From NCBI GenBank assembly GCA_012031335.1, contig JAAUTT010000340.1:1-5763 (forward strand): DNA of 5,763 nt, in the 5' to 3' direction. The DNA comes from Bacteroidales bacterium. Its GTDB lineage: Bacteria; Bacteroidota; Bacteroidia; Bacteroidales; JAAUTT01. The notes beneath the pieces were generated by a model that was given only the letters and a program-made list of their open reading frames with translations, ran no database searches and was not told the DNA's origin. Within the stretch, counting starts at the first letter, position 1, and each line of letters begins with the position of its first letter. The position numbers and the translations under genes were made by a program. This document shows positions 1 to 5,763 of the stretch, piece by piece.

Positions 1-417
1 ATTGCGGCACCTGAAAACGAAAAACTTAAAATTTGGTATAAATCGGAAAAGAGTGAGGATGTAAAAAACGTTGAAAAATATTGTTATGCATATGCCAATA
101 AATATTCTTATTTCGACGAAGATTGGATTAGCTTTGCATACATTCAGAAGCAACTTCCGAAAGCAGTGGAAAACGAGGATGAATTCCTGAAAACCAATCG
201 TTTAATCGAAATTCAGGATGACGAATATCTATATCTGGTAAAGATTGCAGATATCAAACCCAAGGGAACAATTGCTCCTGTGGAATACATTAAAGATAAA
301 ATAAAGGATGTTATTCTTAATAAAAGAAAACTCATCTTTATATCGGAATTGGAGAAGAATATATATAATGATGCTGCCGATCACAGCAATTTTAAAATTT
401 TTAATTTAGATAAGTAG
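1..417 (+). CDS. SurA/PpiC-like periplasmic protein, C-terminal part (5' truncated)
   Basis: The frame is open from the first base to the TAG at 415-417, giving 138 residues, and the true start lies upstream of the window. An internal ATG does not exist near the beginning, and a GTG at 166 would merely cut through continuous coding sequence, so I extend the gene to the edge. The visible part is charged and soluble, with no membrane segment. It has a 'DEYLYLVKIADI' strand region (about residues 79-90) followed by a lysine-rich helical tail with 'ILNKRKL' and 'ELEKNIY'. This pattern resembles the C-terminal half of the SurA-like proteins that sit just before surA in many Bacteroidota. No parvulin domain is visible in this portion. 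It ends 6 bp before the surA-like gene, so the two are almost certainly co-transcribed. The role in outer-membrane protein folding is inferred from resemblance and context. Assignment to the family is from memory and moderately secure. Confidence 0.7.
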   Translation: MAAPENEKLKIWYKSEKSEDVKNVEKYCYAYANKYSYFDEDWISFAYIQKQLPKAVENEDEFLKTNRLIEIQDDEYLYLVKIADIKPKGTIAPVEYIKDKIKDVILNKRKLIFISELEKNIYNDAADHSNFKIFNLDK

Positions 418-423
418 TACAGA

Positions 424-1764
424 ATGAAGTATTTTAAACCCGTTTTAGCAGTTCTATTCTTTGGAATAATAGCTTTTTCATCAGCCAAATCGCAGGGTGT
501 AGTTATCGATCAGGTAGTTGCAGTTGTTGGAAACAAAATTATAATGAAATCGGACATCGAAAATCAGTATCTTCAGATTAAGGCTGAAGGAAATGAGGTT
601 GACAGATGTCATATTCTCGAAGTGATGCTTGGGTTAAAACTCATGGTTAACCAGGCAGCTATTGATAGTGTTGAAGTAACTGAAAGTCAGGTCGACAGTG
701 AATTGAACCAAAGGTTAAATATGTTTATCAGTCAAGCCGGATCAGTAGAAGAGCTCGAGAAATATTTCAACAAGAGTATCCTGGAAATGAAGGAAGATTT
801 TCGTGATGAAATCCGGGACGATCTTATAAAAAGAGAAATGGAATCGACCATCACCGGCGACCTCACCATAACCCCTTCCGAAGTCAGAAACTTTTACAAT
901 AAACTGGGGAAAGATAGTGTTCCGCTCATCAATTCACAAATTGAGCTTTATCAGATAGGAATGTACCCTCCTTATACCGAAAAGGCCATATTTGAGCTGA
1001 AGGAAAAAATGCTGGCACTTAGAAAACGTATTATCGACGGCGAAAGTTTTACCTCTTTGGCAGTGCTCTATTCCGAAGATGCCAGCTCCACCCGTGGTGG
1101 CGAGTTAGGATTTTTCAGCAAGGGGGAACTGGATCCCGAATTTGCCAAGGCAGCTTTTGCTTTGAAAGAAAGAGGTGAGGTATCAAGAATTGTTGAATCC
1201 CAGTTTGGCTATCATATTATCCAGCTTATTGAAAAACGAGGCGACCGAATCAATTGCAGGCATATTATTATGAAACCTAAAGCCGATATGGAGGCTGTAG
1301 AGAAGGTAGTCGCCCGGATGGACAGCGTTATCGATCTGATTAAAAAAGACAGCATTACATTTGAAAAGGCTGCCCTTTATTTCTCAGAAGATAAAAGCAC
1401 ACGTTTTAACAGTGGCTTGGTAATGAACCCTCAAACAGGAGAGCCTCGTTTTGAAATGGATCAGTTGAATCCTGTAGATTACCGTGTTATAAAGGATTTG
1501 AAAGTGGGAGAAATCTCAAAACCCTATGAATCTATTGATGATAAAGGAAAAAAGATATACAAGGTGGCCATGATAAAATCAAGATCCAATCCTCATAAGG
1601 CAAACCTGAAAGAAGATTTCGACCTGCTCAAAAATATGGCGTTAAATTATAAGCGGACTACCATCATTAACGATTGGATGGCCGACAAACTCAAATCGAC
1701 GTATGTCCATATTGACGATGCCTATAAAGATTGTAAATTCAGCCGGAAAGAATGGATTAAATAA
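424..1764 (+). CDS. surA: SurA-type periplasmic chaperone / peptidyl-prolyl cis-trans isomerase
   Basis: This complete 446-residue protein is a periplasmic chaperone expected to escort unfolded outer-membrane proteins to the BAM machinery. Residues 1 to about 24 form a signal peptide: Lys2/Lys5, a hydrophobic core and a small-residue end 'SSAKSQ'. A SurA N-terminal domain follows, starting with the typical 'DQVVAVVGNKIIMKSDIE' (29-46) and running to about 150. Parvulin domain 1 (about 170-272) carries 'YSEDASS', 'GGELGFFSKGELDPEF' (225-240) and 'FGYHIIQL' (261-268). Parvulin domain 2 (about 275-388) begins 'CRHII' (278-282), but its middle and end are degenerate. A helical C-terminal tail follows, consistent with the SurA layout. 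The ATG at 424 is chosen because it begins the signal peptide. No Shine-Dalgarno site is evident, which is usual in this phylum. The gene lies 6 bp after the SurA-like partial gene and 9 bp before the ostA-like gene, pointing to one operon for envelope assembly. Catalytic competence is uncertain; chaperone activity in this family does not require it. Confidence 0.93.
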   Translation: MKYFKPVLAVLFFGIIAFSSAKSQGVVIDQVVAVVGNKIIMKSDIENQYLQIKAEGNEVDRCHILEVMLGLKLMVNQAAIDSVEVTESQVDSELNQRLNMFISQAGSVEELEKYFNKSILEMKEDFRDEIRDDLIKREMESTITGDLTITPSEVRNFYNKLGKDSVPLINSQIELYQIGMYPPYTEKAIFELKEKMLALRKRIIDGESFTSLAVLYSEDASSTRGGELGFFSKGELDPEFAKAAFALKERGEVSRIVESQFGYHIIQLIEKRGDRINCRHIIMKPKADMEAVEKVVARMDSVIDLIKKDSITFEKAALYFSEDKSTRFNSGLVMNPQTGEPRFEMDQLNPVDYRVIKDLKVGEISKPYESIDDKGKKIYKVAMIKSRSNPHKANLKEDFDLLKNMALNYKRTTIINDWMADKLKSTYVHIDDAYKDCKFSRKEWIK

Positions 1765-1773
1765 TCGTATTGG

Positions 1774-3281
1774 ATGCTAAAAAAAAGTAGATCAATTCTG
1801 ATATATATGCTTCTTCTGGGTATTAACACCCAGATTTTTTGTCAGCAGGAAAAAGTTGTACAAATTGTGAATGCCCAAAGTATGTCGAGCCTCGCAGGCC
1901 ATTCGGATGTGCAGCGTTTGATAGGCAATGTAATTTTAAGCGACAGTGCTGTCACTATGTACTGCGACAGCGCCTATTACTACGCCTCCAATAAAATGGA
2001 TGCTTTTTCAAATATCCGGATTGTCCAGAATAATGGTAATTTTCAGATCAACTCCGAAATTCTGAACTACGATGCCAACCTTAAACAGGCCGAATTGCAC
2101 CGCAATGTAGTTTTGAAGGATCAGGATATGACTCTGAAAACCCAGGATATTTATTATGATTTACGCACCGGTATTGCATCCTATAACGACAGCGCTCATA
2201 TTGTAAATAAGGAAACAGTTATTACCAGCCGGCGGGGACAATATTATAAAAATGATAAAATCCTGCATTTCCAGAAAAGAGTGCGGATTAACGACCCGCA
2301 ATACCGTATTCGCAGCGACACTGTCCATTACCATACAGTAACCAAGGTAGCTTATTTTTTCGGGCCCACTAATATTCTTACTGATAAGGATTCTATTTAT
2401 TGTGAACGTGGTTGGTATAACACCATCGACGAAAGCTCGCACCTATACCGGAATCCGTTTGTAATTTCCGAAGGCAGGCGAATTCAGGCTGATACACTTA
2501 CCTACCTTAAATCCAGCGGATTTGGCAGAGCAATAAACAATGTAGTAATTATTGATACCAGTCAGAATGCCATTGTAAAGGGGAATTTTGCAACCTACTC
2601 CCCCGACAAGGAAAATGCCACAGTTACCGACAGCGCCCTGATGATTCAGGTTTCGGAAGGTGATAGTTTATTTATCCATGCCGATACCATTCGCTCGGAT
2701 ATGGACTCGACAGGAAAATATCGCATGCTGAAAGCATATTATAAGGTACGCATGTTTCGTCGCGATTTGCAGGGGAAGTGCGATTCTCTTTGTTACTCAT
2801 CTGTTGATTCCACGCTGCAATTTCACGGAACGCCGGTACTTTGGGCCGACTCAAGTCAACTTACAGCCGAATATATCCAGATGTATATGGTGAACAAAAA
2901 GATAGACCGGATGGAACTTCGTAATTCGGCTTTTCTGGTATCGCGCGACGATAGTACCAAGTATACCCAGGTAAAGGGAAAAACGATGATGGGCTATTTT
3001 GTTGATGGGGAAATGCAGAAACTGGTAGTCAGAGGAAATGGCCAAACACTGTATTATCCTAAAGATGAAGAAGGATATATTGGCATGAACCGCACTACCA
3101 GTACCGATGTGGTTATTTATATGAAAGAAACAAAGTGGAAGACATCATTTTGCTGGTAAAACCCGAAGGAACCCTCTTCCCTCTCGACGAAGTAAGCAAA
3201 GAAGACATGTACCTGAAAGATTTCAGCTGGCAGGAAGAAAAAAAGCCAAAAAAGAAAGAAGATATTTTTATATGGAAATGA
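1774..3281 (+). CDS. OstA-like LPS-transport protein (LptA/LptD-related), frameshifted near the 3' end
   Basis: The product belongs to the Bacteroidota OstA-like family (OstA/LptA beta-jellyroll repeats), expected to act in LPS movement across the periplasm to the outer membrane. Residues 1 to about 24 are a signal peptide (MLKKSRS plus hydrophobic core). The rest is repeated short beta strands with recurring DS/DT turns: 'MYCDSAYYY' (62-70), 'SDTVHY' (181-186), 'FFGPTNI' (195-201), 'YCERGWYNT' (209-217), 'GKCDSLCY' (334-341). The uninterrupted frame stops at 3157-3159 after 461 residues, but its last residues (from about Thr453) look unrelated to the family. From about 3129 the next frame continues with 'NKVEDIILLVKPEGTLFPLD', then 'DMYLKDFSW' and 'KKKEDIFIWK', the usual family ending, to TGA at 3279-3281. 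One missing A in the GAAAC at 3127-3131 explains the break; the restored protein would be about 502 residues. The terminator starts immediately after 3281, supporting that end. It follows surA by 9 bp. A real truncating mutation or a sequence error are both possible. Confidence 0.88.
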
Positions 3282-3311
3282 AAAAGGGGTTTGTAACCCC
3301 TTTTATTTTTT
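3282..3311. terminator. Bidirectional intrinsic terminator between convergent operons
   Basis: A perfect 10-bp inverted repeat, AAAAGGGGTT (3282-3291) and AACCCCTTTT (3295-3304), encloses a 3-base loop and is followed by A then six T (3306-3311). On the + strand this is a strong intrinsic terminator placed directly after the TGA (3279-3281) of the restored ostA-like frame. Read on the - strand, the same stem is followed by a T-rich stretch, and it lies right at the TAA (3310-3312) of the DUF2795 gene, so it can end both converging transcripts. Confidence 0.88.
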
Positions 3312-3531
3312 AATATTCCTCTTCGTTAAAGAAGAAATCGTCTTTACTAGGATAGTCTGGCCATATATCTTCAATGCTTTCATATATTTCTCCTTCATCT
3401 TCAATTTCCTGTAAATTTTCAATTACTTCAAGAGGCGCTCCTGATCGAATTGCGAAGTCGATAAGCTCCTCTTTGGTTGCTGGCCACGGAGCATCTTCAA
3501 GTTTCGATGCGAGTTCTAGAGTCCAATACAT
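3310..3531 (-). CDS. DUF2795 domain small acidic protein
   Basis: This 73-residue protein starts at the ATG complement of 3529-3531 and ends at TAA (3310-3312). It matches, from memory, a very conserved small Bacteroidota protein carrying DUF2795. It opens with 'MYWTLELASKLEDAPWPATK' and continues 'EELIDFAIRSGAPLEVIENL', then has an acidic end rich in Asp, Glu and aromatic residues ('DIWPDYPSKDDFFFNEEEY'). There is no signal peptide, membrane segment or cysteine, so it should be a cytoplasmic protein. Its function is not established; the 'TKEELIDFAIRSGAP...VIENL' part looks like a small helical fold. It is the last gene of the - strand group, 76 bp after the adenosyltransferase gene, and may have its own promoter in that gap. 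It overlaps the shared terminator by two bases. Confidence 0.9.
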   Translation of the reverse strand: MYWTLELASKLEDAPWPATKEELIDFAIRSGAPLEVIENLQEIEDEGEIYESIEDIWPDYPSKDDFFFNEEEY

Positions 3532-3547
3532 AGGGCTAACATTTTTA

Positions 3548-3576
3548 TAAAATTAACTAAATAGATTTTTTTCAAA
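3548..3576 (-). promoter_or_regulatory. Possible Bacteroidota-type promoter for the DUF2795 gene
   Basis: On the - strand a TTTG (complement of 3573-3576) is followed after 17 bases by TAATTTTA (complement of 3548-3555). This resembles the Bacteroidota sigma-factor consensus of TTTG at -33 and TAnnTTTG at -7, with one mismatch in the -7 box and a spacer slightly shorter than usual. It would start transcription just before the DUF2795 start codon at 3531. The gap is very AT-rich, so chance matches are likely. Confidence 0.3.
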
Positions 3577-3607
3577 GGTTGGCTGAAATTATAAATATTT
3601 TTTGAAA

Positions 3608-4156
3608 TTACAATCTCGCTTTCCACGGAATTTCGTCGATGTTAAAATCTTTTGAAAACTTCCGCGACAAAACAAACAGATAATCAGAGAGTCGGTTAAT
3701 ATATTTTACCAATTTATCAGGTACAAAGAAATTTTCAGAAAGTTCTACAATAATCCTCTCGGCTCTGCGGCAAACTGTTCTTGCAATATGACAATGCGAA
3801 ACTGTGGGATGTCCTCCCGGCAAAACAAAACTCATAAGTGGCTCCAGAGTTTCTTCCATAGCATCCATTTCAAGTTCCAGTTCCTTGATGTCGCTATCCA
3901 GAATTTCAGGGATTTTTGTCTGGCAATCTTCACAATCGGCAGCAAGTATTGCAGCACAAATCATTAATCTGTCCTGAATATTAACAAGAAAATCGTGTGT
4001 TATAGGATTTTCCGATAAATCCCGCAAAAGACCGATATGGGATATTAACTCGTCAATGGTTCCATAAGCTTCTATACGCAAATGCGATTTCGAAACTCTT
4101 TTTCCTCCGATCAGTGAAGTCTGACCCTTATCCCCCGTTTTTGTATATATCTTCAT
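3608..4156 (-). CDS. PduO-type ATP:cob(I)alamin adenosyltransferase
   Basis: The enzyme transfers the 5'-deoxyadenosyl group from ATP to cob(I)alamin (or cob(I)yrinic acid a,c-diamide) to make the coenzyme B12 form used by enzymes such as methylmalonyl-CoA mutase. The 182-residue cytoplasmic protein has the full PduO-type set: the N-terminal ATP-binding stretch 'YTKTGDKGQTSLIGGKRVSK' (4-23), 'AYGTIDEL' (30-37), 'FVLPGG' (110-115), the arginine-rich 'CRRAER' (129-134) and 'YINRLSDYLF' (152-161). In this family these form the trimer-interface active site. I chose the ATG complement of 4154-4156 because family members start 'MKIYTKTGD'; an ATG seven codons upstream (4177) adds an atypical 'MGFYIVT'. 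Length is normal for the family and all motifs are intact. A Cys75-x-x-Cys78 pair ('DCEDC') is unusual to my knowledge. It lies about 130 bp after the ABC ATPase gene and 76 bp before DUF2795, all in the same direction. Salvage or late B12 synthesis is inferred; no other cobalamin gene is visible. Confidence 0.94.
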   Translation of the reverse strand: MKIYTKTGDKGQTSLIGGKRVSKSHLRIEAYGTIDELISHIGLLRDLSENPITHDFLVNIQDRLMICAAILAADCEDCQTKIPEILDSDIKELELEMDAMEETLEPLMSFVLPGGHPTVSHCHIARTVCRRAERIIVELSENFFVPDKLVKYINRLSDYLFVLSRKFSKDFNIDEIPWKARL

Positions 4157-4285
4157 TGTTACTATATAAAATCCCAAAGTTGTAAGTAAACTTTTCGGAT
4201 TGTAATCACTAAAAATTTCTAACTGAAACGTTCAGGTTTATTTTATGTTTTGTGGTTGGTAAAAAGTTTTAGTATTTCGAGGTTT

Positions 4286-4997
4286 CTAGTCCTGCTGAAA
4301 AGCTTTTTCTTTTTTGCTGTAAATATCTGATTCAATTAACCCGTCGCGTAATCGCACTATTCTGTGAGCATGGCGTGCAATGTCTTCTTCGTGGGTTACA
4401 AGTACTATTGTATTTCCTTTATCATGTATTTCGCTGAATAGATTCATGATATCCACAGATGTTTTTGAGTCGAGATTCCCTGTTGGTTCATCAGCCAGGA
4501 TAATTGTCGGGTTATTTACAAGGGCACGGGCAACGGCAACACGCTGGCGCTGACCACCTGATAGTTCATTAGGTTTGTGGCTCATACGGTCCTGTAATCC
4601 AACCTGCTCAAGTACCATATGCCCTCTCTCAATACGTTCGTTCTTGGGTACACCGGCATAAATGAGGGGTAACATAACATTTTCGAGCGCGGAGTAACGA
4701 GGCAAGAGATTAAAAGTCTGGAAAACAAAACCAATTTCCTTATTACGAATTTCGGCGAGTTGGTTATCTTCCATTTTATCTAACATCGCTGGAATTCATA
4801 TAATACGCCCCACCAGTGGGAGTGTCGAGGCATCCAAGAATGTTCATTAATGTAGATTTACCTGACCCGGAAGGCCCCATGATAGCCAGATATTCGTTAC
4901 GGTGAATACTGAGAGTAACCGATCGTAAGGCCTCAACAACGAGTGTTCCGATGCGGTAATGTTTGTAAATCTCCTGAAACCGAATGATTTCTTCCAT
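4286..4997 (-). CDS. MacB/LolD-type ABC transporter ATP-binding protein, frameshifted
   Basis: This is the ATPase subunit of an ABC transporter of the MacB/LolD/FtsE-like group, which powers lipoprotein release, efflux or related envelope work with a FtsX-like permease. It currently reads as two pieces. The first (4997 down to 4776, 73 codons) has Walker A 'GPSGSGKST' (41-49) and stops at TAA (4776-4778). The second, in the next frame to TAG (4286-4288), carries the Q-loop '[11 protein letters not shown]', signature 'LSGGQRQR', Walker B 'IILADEP', D-loop 'GNLD' and H-loop 'LVTHE'. Joining 'YYMNSSDV' to '[11 protein letters not shown]' through one extra base near 4775-4781 restores a normal 236-residue protein (Walker A 41-49, Q93, LSGGQ 145-149, D169/E170, H202). 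Every catalytic motif survives, but on different fragments, so neither piece alone could work. An ATG at 4786 lets the second piece look like its own gene. It starts 28 bp after the methyltransferase stop, probably in the same transcript. No permease is visible. Confidence 0.9.
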
Positions 4998-5025
4998 GTT
5001 GAATTAGTTTTGGGAAACAAATATA

Positions 5026-5763
5026 CTAGTAAAATATTGTAAAATTTTGTTTTTGAAGTTTTGGTTCCAGGAACACAATACCCATTCTGAATAAGTCTAA
5101 GCAAACCCTCACCTGGTCATGCTGTTGTATCTGCTGCCATGCTTCCATCATTCCCGGCGACCAGTTTATATCATCAAGAACAATAACGCTTTCCCCATGA
5201 CAGTATTTTAAAATCTGTTCAAAATACCCGATTGTGCTCTCTTTTCTGTGATTCCCATCTATATATGCAAAATCAATTCTCCCGGCTCTGCTCAGTACTT
5301 CAGTTAATTTTCTTCAAAACTCCCTTCAACCACCTCAACGTTACAAGGTATTTTTTGCAGCATAGATAATGCCAAAAATGCTTTTTCGGAACACCCTTCC
5401 AAACTAAATAATTTGCCATCGGGATTTCCCAAACAAAGATAGAGAGAACCCAAACCAAGGGAGGTGCCTAATTCAAGCATTATTCCAGGTTTAAACTCAG
5501 CAGTAAGATTATACAATAATCGCCCGTAATGATCGGGAACCGATTCCCTTAAAAGCAATATCTTTAACCTTTCTGCTGCTGATTTGTCTTTATACTTGCG
5601 CACCTAAATCAATAATATTAATTTTTGAATGGTTGTTATAAAGAATATCGCAGTAAATTCCTATTTTGTCCCTGTCGGTATTTCTTAAATTCCGGGTTAA
5701 AACCTCGCTTATAAGCCTGAAAAGGAATGGAGAATGGATTCCGTGCCCGGTATTATGAGGCAA
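5026..5763 (-). CDS. Class I SAM-dependent methyltransferase, 5' truncated, two frameshifts
   Basis: The - strand encodes one methyltransferase spread over three frames, its N-terminus being outside the window. Segment 1 (5763 to about 5600) reads 'HNTGHGIHSPFLFRLISEVL' and ends 'INIIDLGAQ' before a TAA at 5590-5592. Segment 2 (5603 to 5304) reads 'YKDKSAAERLK', the SAM-binding motif 'MLELGTSLGLGSLYL' and 'VEVVEGSFEE' before TAA at 5304-5306. Segment 3 (about 5310 to 5026) reads 'LTEVLSRAGRIDFAYIDGNH', 'ESVIVLDDINWSPGMMEAW' and 'LDLFRMGIVFLEP' to TAG at 5026-5028. The order and motifs match a Bacteroidota class I (Rossmann-fold) methyltransferase whose members share HGIHSPF, ELGTSLG, DGNH and DDIxWS. 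About 245 residues are visible. The substrate is unknown; the 'ELG...DGNH...DD' pattern is reminiscent of O-methyltransferases, but that is only suggestive. A GTG at 5601-5603 directly after an in-frame TAG would be called as a start for segment 2 alone, and that is not the real start. It precedes the ABC ATPase by 28 bp. Confidence 0.85.

Noticed and set aside
1796..1845. Lipoprotein signal at Cys23 of the OstA-like protein
   Set aside because: The residues before the cysteine ('TQIF') do not form a lipobox, so an ordinary signal peptide is more likely.
2161..3045. Three open frames on the - strand (2161-2442, 2672-2854, 2851-3045) opposite the ostA-like gene
   Set aside because: They lie wholly inside a well-supported + strand gene, their proteins show no recognisable motif, and they are not arranged as an operon.
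4157..4177. Seven-codon upstream extension of the adenosyltransferase (start at 4177)
   Set aside because: Family members begin with MKIYTKTGD; the added MGFYIVT has no family support.
4221..4238. Short inverted repeat CTGAA-ACG-TTCAG between the ATPase and the adenosyltransferase, considered as a terminator or operator
   Set aside because: The stem is only five pairs plus a bulged extension and lacks a good T tract on the - strand; it is within chance expectation for AT-rich sequence.
4770..4790. Programmed +1 frameshifting at AGA-TAA in the ABC ATPase, and -1 frameshifting in the other broken genes
   Set aside because: No classical slippery heptamer, cognate re-pairing or stimulatory structure is apparent, and these protein families are not known for recoding. 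Four such events side by side is less likely than indels or errors.
4847..5104. A - strand open frame of 85 codons across the methyltransferase/ATPase junction
   Set aside because: It runs out of frame over the methyltransferase C-terminus and the ATPase Walker A region, both of which have clear family motifs in other frames.

Overview
The window looks like chromosomal DNA from a member of the Bacteroidota, probably a Bacteroidales or Marinilabiliales relative. The evidence is AT-rich sequence, start codons without clear Shine-Dalgarno sites, and several genes typical of that phylum: a two-parvulin SurA, an OstA-like LPS-transport protein, a small acidic DUF2795 protein and a 'GIHSPF...ELGTSLG...DDINWSPGM' methyltransferase. 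It reads as ordinary core genome. I see no RNA gene, mobile element, CRISPR array or phage feature.

Left half, + strand (1-3281): an envelope-biogenesis operon. It holds the end of a SurA-like periplasmic protein, a complete SurA-type peptidyl-prolyl isomerase/chaperone, and an OstA/LptA-LptD-like protein. The genes are 6 and 9 bp apart. The operon ends at a strong hairpin-plus-T-tract terminator that also serves the convergent right half. SurA-type chaperones escort outer-membrane proteins, and OstA-family proteins move LPS, so the three products plausibly work together in outer-membrane assembly.

Right half, - strand (read from 5763 down to 3310): a class I SAM-dependent methyltransferase (5' end outside the window), a MacB/LolD-type ABC transporter ATPase, a PduO-type cob(I)alamin adenosyltransferase and a DUF2795 protein. 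They are co-directional. Methyltransferase and ATPase are 28 bp apart, followed by gaps of about 130 and 76 bp.

The most notable feature is four single-base reading-frame breaks within about 2.5 kb (roughly 3128-5604). They lie in three genes: ostA-like (one), ABC ATPase (one) and methyltransferase (two). In every case the conserved protein resumes at once in another frame. Recent indels or, more likely, sequencing/assembly errors explain this better than old gene decay. Naive gene calls would truncate OstA by about 42 residues, split the ATPase between Walker A and its signature motif, and keep only the middle of the methyltransferase. I found no convincing new biological system.
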